Part shown: positions 1-8,409 of the stretch, piece after piece
Layout: each line of letters begins with the position of its first letter
How positions within the stretch are numbered: the stretch's first letter is position 1
NCBI GenBank assembly: GCA_036381275.1
Contig: DASVDC010000084.1
Location: 1 to 16,135, forward strand
Length of the DNA: 16,135 bases
DNA from: UBA7803 sp036381275
GTDB taxonomy: Bacteria; Pseudomonadota; Gammaproteobacteria; Pseudomonadales; Azotimanducaceae
Reading direction: 5' to 3'
The notes under the pieces: generated by a model
Told to the model about the DNA's origin: nothing
Database searches by the model: none
The model's input: the letters and a program-made list of their open reading frames with translations, nothing else
Program-made: the position numbers and the translations under genes

Positions 1-2
1 CA

Positions 3-25
3 GTCCTGGCCATCCGTGCCAGGAC
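3..25. terminator. Hairpin at the window edge, possible terminator
   Basis: GTCCTGGC (3-10) and GCCAGGAC (18-25) form a perfect 8-bp stem with a 7-nt loop. It lies beyond the stop of the pilus accessory gene, with about 140 nt of otherwise featureless sequence between. No clear U-tract follows on either strand. It could end the transcript arriving from nadC-tfpX or one from a gene outside the window. The stem is seen in the sequence; its role is inferred. Confidence 0.35.
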
Positions 26-165
26 CGTGTCTGGATAGCATGCGCAGCCACGTTGTAATCCCACCTCCATGTGTGACTCTGAGAGCCTACACCTTGGAGA
101 CGAGGGACCGTGTATTCAGAATGTGATGGCTGCCGCTGCAACCATGAGCTCATCCCGCCGCGAGC

Positions 166-951
166 CTAGCGAGCGCTCGCCGCCTCGGCAACCTGGACGT
201 TGGCCGGCTTCAGCTTCAGGTCGGTGTCCATCAGGCCGACGATCCTGCCATCGGCTCGAGACAGCCCGAGTATCAGGTACTGGTAACGGGCCCCGAACCG
301 GAAGAATGCGTAATCGTCGATATTGCCCCCATGTCGGGCGAGCCAGGCGCTGACATCCCCGGTCCGCTGCTCCCGTTCCTGCAGTGCTTCGGCGGTCAGC
401 GCCTCCTTGTCGGCGTCGAGCCGCGCGTAGTCGAAGGGTACGTAGTACTGAGCCAGCGTCCTCAGCGGCGTCCGATTCTGAATCGCCTGCTGACGAACCT
501 CCGCCTGCGCCCTATAGTCGTCCGGCAGCTCCACGATCACCCGCTTCGGATACGGCCCCGGCAGGCCGCTCAGGTCCGGCACCGGCAAGCCCGCATCGCG
601 GTAGTCGTCCGCGCTGACGCTGAAGAACTGCCCGTCCGAATACACCAGCGCGAGCGGCCGCTCCATATAGACGATGTACGTCCCGGCCACCAGGCAGATC
701 GCCTGAAAGGTTCCGATGATCGACAGATCCCGCCGCAGCTCGCGCCGCGGCTTCTTCCTGTTGAATACCACCAGCGTCAGCGTCGGCCCGAGCACCAGAT
801 CGACCATCACGATGATGCGGATGCCCTGCCAGCCGCCGTCGGAGGCGAAGAAGAAGTCGGGGTACCAGACGTACAGCACCACGTACGCCAGTACCGCAAA
901 GATCACCAGGCTGATCCCCAGATGGATCAGAAAAGCGCCGAAGCGATTCAT
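166..951 (-). CDS. TfpX/TfpZ-type type IV pilin accessory protein
   Basis: A 261-residue inner-membrane protein resembling the TfpX/TfpZ accessory proteins, which help assembly or stability of particular type IV pilins. Three hydrophobic segments are visible at about residues 8-30, 44-64 (with the characteristic VDLVLGPTLTLVVFN) and 76-97. A soluble C-terminal part of about 160 residues follows, probably periplasmic, with proline-rich and acidic stretches. The start follows a GAGGG ribosome site that overlaps the nadC stop codon, 8 nt upstream, so the gene is almost certainly co-transcribed and perhaps translationally coupled to nadC. In many gammaproteobacteria nadC sits beside pilA-pilB-pilC-pilD, so more pilus genes may lie left of the window. 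The family assignment is by recognition of the N-terminal pattern; the partner pilin is not in the window. Confidence 0.82.
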   Translation of the reverse strand: MNRFGAFLIHLGISLVIFAVLAYVVLYVWYPDFFFASDGGWQGIRIIVMVDLVLGPTLTLVVFNRKKPRRELRRDLSIIGTFQAICLVAGTYIVYMERPLALVYSDGQFFSVSADDYRDAGLPVPDLSGLPGPYPKRVIVELPDDYRAQAEVRQQAIQNRTPLRTLAQYYVPFDYARLDADKEALTAEALQEREQRTGDVSAWLARHGGNIDDYAFFRFGARYQYLILGLSRADGRIVGLMDTDLKLKPANVQVAEAASAR

Positions 952-959
952 GCTGACCC

Positions 960-1799
960 TCAGACGAATCTCATGGACAAATCCAGCGGAATCACCTGCT
1001 TGGTGATGATCCCGAGGGAAATATAGTCCACACCGGTCTCGGCGATTTCTCTGATGGTTTTCTCATCGATGCCGCCTGAGGCCTCGATCTCGATCGCGCC
1101 CCGGGCGCGCTCGACGGCCTTGCGGGTATCGGCGAGGCTGAAGTTGTCGAGCATCGCGATGTCGGCGCCGCCGGCGATCACCTCGTCGAGCTGATCGAGG
1201 TTCTCGACTTCCACTTCGAGCTTCAGGTCCGGGTGCAGAGCCCGCGCGCGGGCGATGGCGGCACTGATGCTGCCCGCGGCGGCAATGTGGTTCTCCTTGA
1301 TCAGGAACGCATCGAACAGGCCGATGCGGTGGTTCTGACCGCCGCCGCAGCGCACCGCGTACCTCTGCGCGAGGCGCAGCCCGGGAATCGTCTTGCGGGT
1401 GTCGAGCAGCCGGGCCCGGGTACCGGCGATGAGGTCGACGTAGCGGCGCGTCGCGGTGGCGGTGCCGGAGAGGAGCTGAACGAAATTCAGCATCGTGCGC
1501 TCCGCGGTGAGCAGGCTTCGCGCCGGGCCCTCCAGCCGGAACAGCGCCTGGTCGCGGGTCACCCGGTCGCCGTCGTGCACGCCGAAATCGATGCGCACGT
1601 CGCCGCTCACCTGACGGCAGGTCTCCCGCACCCACGGCGCGCCGCAGAACACGCCGTCTTCCCGGGTGATCACCCGCGCCTCGGCCCGCGTCGCCGGGTC
1701 GATCAGCTCGGCGGAGACGTCGCCGCTGCCGACGTCCTCGGCGAGCGCGGCGCGAACCTGCGCGGTGACCGCTTCCTGAAGGTCATCGCTGATGGGCAT
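960..1799 (-). CDS. nadC: Nicotinate-nucleotide pyrophosphorylase (carboxylating)
   Basis: Quinolinate phosphoribosyltransferase: it converts quinolinate and PRPP to nicotinate mononucleotide, CO2 and pyrophosphate in cytosolic de novo NAD synthesis. The 279 residues match the usual family length. Family blocks visible in order are ERTMLNFVQLLSG (100-112), DTRKT (133-137, substrate/phosphate binding), GGGQNHR (152-158), LIKENHI, EVEVENLDQ, AMLDNF, EASGGI and the closing DYISLG. The common EKYAV block reads AQRYAV here, a mild departure. The ATG at 1799 is chosen because the N-terminal helix pattern starts there and an AGGA lies just upstream. It is the first gene of a unit with tfpX. A divergent arrangement with ampD is also found in E. 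coli and supports both calls. Confidence 0.96.
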   Translation of the reverse strand: MPISDDLQEAVTAQVRAALAEDVGSGDVSAELIDPATRAEARVITREDGVFCGAPWVRETCRQVSGDVRIDFGVHDGDRVTRDQALFRLEGPARSLLTAERTMLNFVQLLSGTATATRRYVDLIAGTRARLLDTRKTIPGLRLAQRYAVRCGGGQNHRIGLFDAFLIKENHIAAAGSISAAIARARALHPDLKLEVEVENLDQLDEVIAGGADIAMLDNFSLADTRKAVERARGAIEIEASGGIDEKTIREIAETGVDYISLGIITKQVIPLDLSMRFV

Positions 1800-1937
1800 G
1801 TCCTGCTGGACCTCCTCGATATGAGGCGGAAAGCATACCGCAGCGCCTCGGGTCCATGGCGCCCCCGCGGGGCGGCAGATTCAAGCGCTGTCGCCCATAA
1901 TGACCATTGGGACGAGACGGCGAGTGAGCCGAAATCC
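1800..1937. promoter_or_regulatory. Divergent nadC/ampD promoter region
   Basis: This 138-bp spacer must hold promoters for both directions. CATAAT at 1896-1901 is a fair -10 for ampD, 36 nt before its start, but no convincing -35 stands at the right distance. A GC-rich hairpin (GCCCC-CGC-GGGGC, about 1861-1873) lies just upstream of it. I see no NadR or GlpR-like operator I would name. The region's role is inferred from the gene arrangement; the -10 is only suggestive. Confidence 0.35.
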
Positions 1938-2501
1938 ATGCACGTCACCGACGATCACTGGCTGATCCCGGCCAAGCGCCTGGAGTCGCCGAACTGGAAC
2001 GAGCGCCCCGACCCGGACGCGCTCGAGGTGGTGGTCGTGCACTGCATCTGCCTGCCGCCCGGCGAGCTCGGCGAGCGCTACATCCACGACCTGTTCCTGA
2101 ACCGGCTCGACACGCGCGCGCACCCGTCGTTCGCGAGCCTCGAGGGCGTACGCGTCGCGTCGCACCTGCTGATCAACCGGCGCGGCGCGGTGACCCAGTA
2201 CGTGTCGTTCGATCGGCGTGCCTGGCACGCCGGCGAATCGGTCTGGCGCCGGCGGCCCGGATGCAACGACTACTCGATCGGCATCGAGCTCGAAGGCGCC
2301 GACGACCGGCCGTTCACCGACCGTCAGTACCGGAAGCTCCGCCAGGTGCTGGAGGCGCTGATGCGCCGTTACCCGCGGCTGTCGCCGGATGCGGTGGTGG
2401 GCCACTACGAGGTCGCGCCGGGCCGGAAGACCGATCCCGGAGCGGGCTTCGACTGGCGCCGGGTGCTGCTCGGCGACGCTTCCGCGGAAGCGCGGTCATG
2501 A
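1938..2501 (+). CDS. ampD: 1,6-anhydro-N-acetylmuramyl-L-alanine amidase AmpD
   Basis: Cytosolic zinc amidase of peptidoglycan recycling: it removes the peptide from 1,6-anhydroMurNAc-peptides brought in by AmpG, and its loss derepresses AmpC beta-lactamase in species that carry AmpR. At 187 residues it is close to E. coli AmpD (183). Visible are the first zinc ligand H35 in VVVHCICLPPGE, the WHAGES motif, CNDYSIGIELEG with the conserved Glu, and GHYEVAPGRKTDPG with the remaining zinc His and Asp. The ATG at 1938 gives the family N-terminus (GWLV-like DHWLIPAKR). The open frame continues far upstream to 1233 but only as antisense of nadC. Its TGA overlaps the ATG of mak (ATGA). The partner gene ampE, often next to ampD, is absent here. 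Confidence 0.96.
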   Translation: MHVTDDHWLIPAKRLESPNWNERPDPDALEVVVVHCICLPPGELGERYIHDLFLNRLDTRAHPSFASLEGVRVASHLLINRRGAVTQYVSFDRRAWHAGESVWRRRPGCNDYSIGIELEGADDRPFTDRQYRKLRQVLEALMRRYPRLSPDAVVGHYEVAPGRKTDPGAGFDWRRVLLGDASAEARS

Positions 2502-3553
2502 CCCATCGCATCGGCATCGACCTCGGCGGCACCAAGATCTCCGGCGTGGTGCTCGACGCGGCGGGGAACGAGGTGGCGCGCGCGCGGCGCCCGACGCCGC
2601 GAGACGACTACGAGGGCACGTTGACGGCGATCACCGAGCTCGTTGCGGCGCTCGAGTCGAGTGCCGGCCTGCCGCCCGCCAGCGCGACCGTCGGCATCGG
2701 TACGCCGGGCACCTGGCAGCCGCGCCTCGAGGTGATGAAGAACTGCAACTCCACCTGGCTGAACGACCGACCGCTGCTGCACGACCTCGAGCGTCGTCTG
2801 GGCGAACGCGTGCTGGTCGCCAACGACGCCGACTGCCTCGGCATCAGCGAAGCGACCGACGGTGCCGGCGCGGACGCGAAGAGCGTGTTCGCGGTGATTC
2901 TCGGCACCGGTGTCGGCGGCGCGTTCGTCGTGCGCGGCCATCTGGTGCAGGGGCCGAACGGGCTCGCCGGGGAGTGGGGGCACATGCCGCTGCCGTACTT
3001 CCGGACGCGGGCCCTGTGGGAGCGGCCTCCGGCCGCGAATTCCGGCTTCGCGGCCGGAGGCCGCTCCCACAGCAGTCACGGCCGCTCCCACGGCGGTCCC
3101 GGCAGTGAAGAGCTGTTTCGGCTAGAATCGCGGCTCGATGATCGCCGCTGCTATTGCGGGCGGATGAATTGCGTCGAGACGTTCCTGTCCGGGCCGGGCC
3201 TCGCCGCCACCCACCAGGCGCTGTGGGGCGAGGTGAAGACGGCGGCGGAAATCGCCGACGCGGCCGATGAGCGGAGCGAGAGCACGCTCGCGCTCTACCA
3301 GCACATGCTGGCGCGCAGCCTCGCTCAGGTGGTGAACCTGATCGACCCCGCGGTGATCGTACTGGGTGGCGGCGTGTCGAACCTGACAAGGCTGTACCCC
3401 GCGCAGGAGTCGCTCATTCCGGCGTACGTGTTCAGCTCCGTCCGCGGTGCAGGCCGCCGCGACGAAGACGTGCGCGTGACCGTGCGCCGGGCGCGCTGGG
3501 GCGACGACAGCGGGGTACGTGGTGCCGCGAAGCTCTGGGAGGTGAAGGCATGA
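2498..3553 (+). CDS. mak: ROK-family fructokinase (Mak-like) with an in-frame REP insertion
   Basis: ATP-dependent sugar kinase of the ROK family, closest by eye to E. coli Mak (manno/fructokinase), which phosphorylates fructose to fructose-6-phosphate. Visible are the phosphate loop IGIDLGGTK (about 5-13), TPRDDY, NCNSTWLN, NDAD with likely catalytic base D110, AVILGTGVGGAF, GEWGH (H162, zinc ligand), the zinc motif CYCGRMNC (C218, C220, C225) followed by VETFLSGPG, and VIVLGGGVSNL. The start at 2498 overlaps the ampD stop, and its own stop overlaps the aceE start. The protein has 351 residues against about 302 for E. coli Mak. Most of the excess, roughly 36 residues, lies between GHMPLPY and CYCG, where a perfect REP palindrome (3014-3072) is translated in frame. 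All zinc ligands and catalytic residues remain, so activity is possible but untested. Confidence 0.9.
   Translation: MTHRIGIDLGGTKISGVVLDAAGNEVARARRPTPRDDYEGTLTAITELVAALESSAGLPPASATVGIGTPGTWQPRLEVMKNCNSTWLNDRPLLHDLERRLGERVLVANDADCLGISEATDGAGADAKSVFAVILGTGVGGAFVVRGHLVQGPNGLAGEWGHMPLPYFRTRALWERPPAANSGFAAGGRSHSSHGRSHGGPGSEELFRLESRLDDRRCYCGRMNCVETFLSGPGLAATHQALWGEVKTAAEIADAADERSESTLALYQHMLARSLAQVVNLIDPAVIVLGGGVSNLTRLYPAQESLIPAYVFSSVRGAGRRDEDVRVTVRRARWGDDSGVRGAAKLWEVKA
3014..3072. repeat. REP-like inverted pair inside mak
   Basis: Two exact 26-nt arms, 3014-3039 and 3047-3072, form a perfect inverted repeat around a 7-nt loop. Each arm is itself a small hairpin (GCGGCC-GGA-GGCCGC) with TTC on one side and TCCCACAG on the other, the layout typical of REP units. 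A partial third arm (CGGCCGCTCCCAC) follows at 3079-3091. The left arm is read as LWERPPAAN and the right as FAAGGRSH in mak. The same arm occurs exactly five more times in the window. Confidence 0.93.
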
Positions 3554-6258
3554 ACCGTGCACAACAGCAACCTTCGGACGAGGCCAACGGTGCAATGAAC
3601 GATCCCCGCGCGATCCACGATCCGGACGTCACGGAGACTCGCGAGTGGCTCGAGTCCCTCGAGGACGTGCTCGAGCACGCGGGTGTCGAGCGGGCCAACT
3701 TCCTGCTCGAGCGCCTGTCGTCCCGGATGACCCAGACCGGCGCGCGGCTGCCGTACACGATCACCACCCCGTACCGCAATACGATTCCGCCGGAGCGCGA
3801 AGCGTTCATGCCGGGTGATCTGTTCATGGAGCGGCGCATCCGCTCGCTGATCCGCTGGAATGCGCTCGCGATGGTGGTGCGCGCGAACAAGCGCCCGGGT
3901 GATCTCGGCGGCCACATCTCCTCGTTCGCATCGTCCGCCACGCTCTACGACGTCGGCTTCAACTACTTCTTCCGCGGACCGACGGACGAGCATCCCGGCG
4001 ACCTGATCTACTTCCAGGGGCATTCGTCGCCCGGCATCTACGCGCGTTCGTTTCTGGAAGGGCGGCTGACCGAGGAGCAGCTCGAGTACTTCCGCCGCGA
4101 AGTCAGCGGCAACGGGTTGTCGTCGTACCCGCACCCGTGGCTGATGCCCGGCTACTGGCAGTTCCCCACCGTGTCGATGGGCCTCGGGCCGATGCAGGCC
4201 ATCTACCAGGCTCACGTGATGAAGTACCTCGACTCGCGCGGGCTGGTGCCGATGAAGGACCGCAAGGTGTGGTGCTTCGTCGGCGACGGCGAGTGCGACG
4301 AGCCGGAGACGCTGGGTGCGCTCTCGCTCGCCGGCCGCGAGAAGCTCGACAACCTGATCTTCGTCGTGAACTGCAACCTGCAGCGGCTCGACGGCCCGGT
4401 GCGCGGCAACGGCAAGATCATCCAGGAGCTCGAGGGCAACTTCCGCGGCGCCGGCTGGAACGTGATCAAGGTGCTCTGGGGCCGGCTGTGGGATCCGCTG
4501 TTCGCCCGCGACACCGACGGGCTGCTGCTGCAGCGCATGAACGAGTGCGTCGACGGCGAGTACCAGAACTACAAGGCGCGGGGCGGCGCCTATACGCGCG
4601 AGCACTTCTTCGGCAAGTATCCCGAGCTGCTGAAGATGGTCGAGCACCTCTCCGACGACGACATCATGCGGTTGAACCGCGGCGGCCACGACCCGTTCAA
4701 GGTCTACGCCGCCTATCACGCAGCGGTAAACCACAAGGGCGAGCCCACGGTGATCCTGGCGAAGACCGTGAAGGGCTACGGGATGGGTGACGCCGGCGAG
4801 GCCGAGAACATCACCCACCAGGTGAAGAAGCTCGAATTCGACGATATCCGCTATTTCCGCGACCGCTTCGACATCCCGCTCACCGACGAGCAGCTCAAGG
4901 ACATTCCCTTCTACCGGCCGCCGGAAGACTCCCCCGAGATGGTCTACCTGCGCCGCCGCCGCGAGGCGCTCGGCGGCTCGATCCCGCAGCGCATCACCGC
5001 GCAGGAGACGCTCGAGGTGCCGGGGCTCGAGATGTTCAAGCAGCAGCTCGAAGGCACCGGCAAGCGCGCCAACTCCACCACGATGGTGTTCGTGCGCATG
5101 CTGTCGACGCTGCTGCGCGACAAGACCCTGGGGCCGCGGGTGGTGCCGATCGTGCCCGACGAGGCGCGCACGTTCGGCATGGAGGGCCTGTTCCGGCAGA
5201 TCGGCATCTACTCGTCGGTCGGCCAGCTCTACGAGCCGGAAGACGCCGGTGAGCTCGCCGCGTACAGGGAGCAGAAAGACGGTCAGGTGATGGAGGAGGG
5301 GATCACCGAGCCGGGCGCGTTCTCGGCCTGGATCGCCGCCGCCACCTCGTACAGCACCCACGGCTACACGCTGATTCCGTTCTTCATCTACTACTCGATG
5401 TTCGGCTTCCAGCGGGTCGGGGACCTCGCCTGGGCCGCCGGCGACTGCCGCGCCCGCGGCTTCCTGCTCGGCGGAACCTCCGGGCGCACGACGCTGAACG
5501 GCGAGGGGCTGCAGCACCAGGACGGCCACAGCCACGTGCTGTACTCGGTGGTGCCGAACTGCATCACCTACGACCCCTGCTACGGCTACGAGCTCGCCGT
5601 GATCGTGCACAGCGGACTGAAGCGCATGATCCAGAACAAGGAGGACGTGTACTTCTACATCACGCTGATGAACGAGAACTACCCGCAGCCGCCGATGCCC
5701 GAAGGCGTGGAGGAGGACATCCTGAAGGGCATGTACCTGCTGCGCCGAGTCGGCGACGACGAGGGCAAGCACGTGCGCCTGCTCGGCTCCGGAACGATCC
5801 TGCGCGAGGTCGAGGCGGCGGCGGAGGAGCTCTACGAGAAGTACGGCGTCAGCTCCGAGGTGTACAGCGTGACCAGCTACAACGAGCTGGCGCGCGAGGC
5901 GCGGGACGTGGCGCGCTGGAACCTGCTGCACCCGGACCAGGAGCCGCGCGTGAGCCACGCGGCGAAGCTGCTCGCCGGCGATGCGCCGGTGGTGGCGTCG
6001 AGCGATTACATCAAGCAGCTCGCCGAGCAGATCCGCGGCGAGATCAAGGCGCCGTACCACGTGCTCGGCACCGACGGCTTCGGCCGCAGCGACACCCGCG
6101 AGGCGCTGCGGCACTTCTTCGAAGTCGACCGGCGCTTCGTCACGCTGGCCGCGCTGAAGTCGCTGGCGGACGCGCAGAAGCTCTCCACCGACGAGGTCAG
6201 GAAGGCGCGCGATCAGCTCGGCATCGATCCCGAGAAACCGAATCCCAGACTGGCGTGA
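3550..6258 (+). CDS. aceE: Pyruvate dehydrogenase E1 component, homodimeric type
   Basis: Thiamine-diphosphate enzyme that decarboxylates pyruvate and reductively acetylates the lipoyl groups of AceF, the first step of the pyruvate dehydrogenase complex in the cytosol. At 902 residues it matches the single-chain gammaproteobacterial E1 (887 in E. coli) and aligns by eye along its whole length. Visible are RRIRSLIRWNA, GNGLSSYPHPWLMPG, the ThDP/Mg motif from GDGECDEPE (245-253) to NCN (274-276), HFFGKYPE, HQVKK with H423 (equivalent to the active-site loop His407 of E. coli), DEARTFGMEGLFRQ, GTSGRTTLNGEGLQHQDGHS and VLGTDGFGRSDTRE. The ATG at 3550 overlaps the mak stop. An in-frame ATG at 3595 would give an N-terminus nearer the E. 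coli one and is the alternative start. aceF follows after 10 nt. No PdhR-type regulator gene is nearby. Confidence 0.97.
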   Translation: MNRAQQQPSDEANGAMNDPRAIHDPDVTETREWLESLEDVLEHAGVERANFLLERLSSRMTQTGARLPYTITTPYRNTIPPEREAFMPGDLFMERRIRSLIRWNALAMVVRANKRPGDLGGHISSFASSATLYDVGFNYFFRGPTDEHPGDLIYFQGHSSPGIYARSFLEGRLTEEQLEYFRREVSGNGLSSYPHPWLMPGYWQFPTVSMGLGPMQAIYQAHVMKYLDSRGLVPMKDRKVWCFVGDGECDEPETLGALSLAGREKLDNLIFVVNCNLQRLDGPVRGNGKIIQELEGNFRGAGWNVIKVLWGRLWDPLFARDTDGLLLQRMNECVDGEYQNYKARGGAYTREHFFGKYPELLKMVEHLSDDDIMRLNRGGHDPFKVYAAYHAAVNHKGEPTVILAKTVKGYGMGDAGEAENITHQVKKLEFDDIRYFRDRFDIPLTDEQLKDIPFYRPPEDSPEMVYLRRRREALGGSIPQRITAQETLEVPGLEMFKQQLEGTGKRANSTTMVFVRMLSTLLRDKTLGPRVVPIVPDEARTFGMEGLFRQIGIYSSVGQLYEPEDAGELAAYREQKDGQVMEEGITEPGAFSAWIAAATSYSTHGYTLIPFFIYYSMFGFQRVGDLAWAAGDCRARGFLLGGTSGRTTLNGEGLQHQDGHSHVLYSVVPNCITYDPCYGYELAVIVHSGLKRMIQNKEDVYFYITLMNENYPQPPMPEGVEEDILKGMYLLRRVGDDEGKHVRLLGSGTILREVEAAAEELYEKYGVSSEVYSVTSYNELAREARDVARWNLLHPDQEPRVSHAAKLLAGDAPVVASSDYIKQLAEQIRGEIKAPYHVLGTDGFGRSDTREALRHFFEVDRRFVTLAALKSLADAQKLSTDEVRKARDQLGIDPEKPNPRLA

Positions 6259-6268
6259 GGGAGGCGAG

Positions 6269-7954
6269 GTGAGCCAGGAGATCCGCATACCCGATATCGG
6301 CGACGCCGAAGACGTGGAGGTGGTGGAGATTCTCGTCTCCGCCGGCGACCAGGTCGGTGCCGACGATCCGGTGATCGTGATCGAATCCGACAAGGCGTCG
6401 ATGGAGGTTCCGGCCGGTGTCGCCGGCACGATCGAGTCCCTCACCGTCTCGGTTGGTGACAAGGTGTCGGAAGGGCAGGTGATCGCGCGCCTCGCGAGCA
6501 GTGACGAAGCCGGCGCGGAGGGCGAGAAGGCCGAGACAGCCGAGCCGCCGGAGGCGCGGAAACGTCCGGCGAAGGCCGAGACGGCGGACGAAGCGGAGGC
6601 GGCTCCAGCGGCCGCCGCCGAGCCCGCGGAGGACGGCGCTGGTGCTCAGCCGACGGAGGAGCGGGAGATCGACATCGCCGTGCCGAACATCGGCGAAGCC
6701 GAGAACGTCGAGGTGATCGAGGTGGCGGTGAAGCCGGGCGATCACGTCGACGAGAACGACGTGCTGGTGGTGGTGGAGTCGGACAAGGCGTCGATGGAGA
6801 TCCCCGCCACCCAGGCCGGCACGATCAAGGAAGTGCACGTGGCCGTCGGGACCCAGGTGGAGGAAGGGACGAAGCTGGTGACGCTGTTGGCGGCCGGGAG
6901 AGCGGCCTCTTCTTCTGTGGGAGCGGCCTCCGGCCGCGAACAAAAGGATTCGCGGCCGGAGGCCGCTCCCACAGGGGCAGCCGCTCCCAAGGAGAAGGCC
7001 GCTCCGAAGGAGAAAGCGGCACCCGCAGCAGCGCCGCCCCATGCGCGTCCCCGTTCGGACATCTACGCCGGCCCCGCGGTACGTCGGCTCGCCCGTGAGC
7101 TCGGCGTCGACCTCGCGCAGGTGAACGGCACCGGCAACCGCGGCCGCATCGTCAAGGACGACGTGAAGGCGTTCGTCAAGGAACGGATGAGCGGTGCCGC
7201 GACGCCGGCGGCCGGAGCCGGCATTCCGCCGCTGCCGGTCGTGGATTTCAGCAAGTTCGGCGAGATCGAGGAGCAGCCCTTGTCGCGTACGCGCGCGGCC
7301 GGCGCGCAGAACCTGCATCGGGCGTGGCTCAACATCCCGCACGTGACCCAGCACGACGAGGTGGACGTCACCGATCTCGAAGACTTCCGTGCGAGCCTGA
7401 AGGCCGAGGCGGAGCAGCGCGGCGTCAAGCTGACGCCGCTCCCGTTCATCATCAAGGCCTGCTGCCAGGTGCTGAAGGAGTTCCCCACGTTCAACGCCTC
7501 GCTCGATGCCGAGGCGAAGACCTTCATCCTGAAGCGCTATTACCACATCGGGATGGCGGTGGACACGCCGGACGGTCTGGTCGTGCCGGTGATCCGGGAC
7601 GCCGATCGGAAGGGCATCTGGGAGCTTTCCGAGGAGATCGTCGAGCTGGCCGACAAGGCGCGCAACAAGAAGCTCTCGATGGACGACATGCGCGGCGGCA
7701 GCTTCAGCGTGTCGAGCCTCGGCGCGATCGGCGGCACCGGCTTCACGCCGATCATCAACGCGCCGGAGGTCGCGATCCTCGGCGTCAGCCGCGTCACGGT
7801 GCGGCCGGTCTGGCGGGGTGAAGCGTTCGTGCCGCGCAAGATGCTGCCGCTGTCGCTCTCGTACGACCACCGCGCGATCAACGGCGCCGAGGCGGGACGG
7901 TTCGTCACGCGCCTCGGCGAGATCCTGAGCGATATCCGGCGCCTCGCGCTGTAA
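6269..7954 (+). CDS. aceF: Dihydrolipoamide acetyltransferase (pyruvate dehydrogenase E2)
   Basis: Core of the pyruvate dehydrogenase complex: its lipoyl arms take the acetyl group from AceE and pass it to CoA. The 561 residues comprise lipoyl domain 1 (about 2-75, ESDKASM with lipoyl K42), an Ala/Glu/Pro-rich linker, lipoyl domain 2 (about 133-207, K173), a second linker, a peripheral subunit-binding domain (about 264-302, YAGPAVRRLAREL to GRIVKDDV) and the catalytic domain from about 330. The active-site motif is DHRAING, with H534 and Asn538 where E. coli has Asp; from memory, Pseudomonas and Azotobacter E2 also carry Asn. The start is GTG with GAGGGAGG a few bases upstream. A REP palindrome is translated in the second linker at residues 216-236. 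The lpd (E3) gene does not follow. Confidence 0.96.
   Translation: MSQEIRIPDIGDAEDVEVVEILVSAGDQVGADDPVIVIESDKASMEVPAGVAGTIESLTVSVGDKVSEGQVIARLASSDEAGAEGEKAETAEPPEARKRPAKAETADEAEAAPAAAAEPAEDGAGAQPTEEREIDIAVPNIGEAENVEVIEVAVKPGDHVDENDVLVVVESDKASMEIPATQAGTIKEVHVAVGTQVEEGTKLVTLLAAGRAASSSVGAASGREQKDSRPEAAPTGAAAPKEKAAPKEKAAPAAAPPHARPRSDIYAGPAVRRLARELGVDLAQVNGTGNRGRIVKDDVKAFVKERMSGAATPAAGAGIPPLPVVDFSKFGEIEEQPLSRTRAAGAQNLHRAWLNIPHVTQHDEVDVTDLEDFRASLKAEAEQRGVKLTPLPFIIKACCQVLKEFPTFNASLDAEAKTFILKRYYHIGMAVDTPDGLVVPVIRDADRKGIWELSEEIVELADKARNKKLSMDDMRGGSFSVSSLGAIGGTGFTPIINAPEVAILGVSRVTVRPVWRGEAFVPRKMLPLSLSYDHRAINGAEAGRFVTRLGEILSDIRRLAL
6915..6974. repeat. REP-like inverted pair inside aceF
   Basis: Exact 26-nt arms at 6915-6940 and 6949-6974 pair perfectly around an 8-nt loop (CAAAAGGA). 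They are the same units as in mak but are read one codon position over: VGAASGRE for the left arm and SRPEAAPT for the right. The insertion falls in the flexible linker between lipoyl domain 2 and the subunit-binding domain, next to a run of AAPKEKAAP-type repeats. Confidence 0.93.
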
Positions 7955-7959
7955 CCGCG

Positions 7960-8370
<411 letters not shown>

Positions 8371-8409
8371 TGAATGACCTGCTCGTGTCGGTAATGGACG
8401 GCAGGGATG

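Noticed and set aside
1..165. Small gene left of the pilus accessory gene (plus strand from 69)
   Set aside because: The frame has no ribosome site or family features, and it runs antisense into the accessory gene.
1233..1937. N-terminal extension of ampD back to 1233
   Set aside because: The extension is antisense to nadC and is not present in the AmpD family; the ATG at 1938 gives the normal N-terminus.
2498..3553. mak as a pseudogene because of the insertion
   Set aside because: The frame stays open and all phosphate-binding, catalytic and zinc residues are present, so a working protein is at least possible.
3325..6462. A 1045-codon open frame antisense to aceE on the minus strand
   Set aside because: aceE aligns to its family over the whole length. 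The antisense frame is open because of GC-rich third positions; it is low complexity (His/Arg/Leu/Val-rich) and shows no domain.
6197..7870. A 557-codon frame antisense to aceF
   Set aside because: It mirrors aceF codon bias, lacks any recognisable motif, and includes the translated REP (GSGLRPR).
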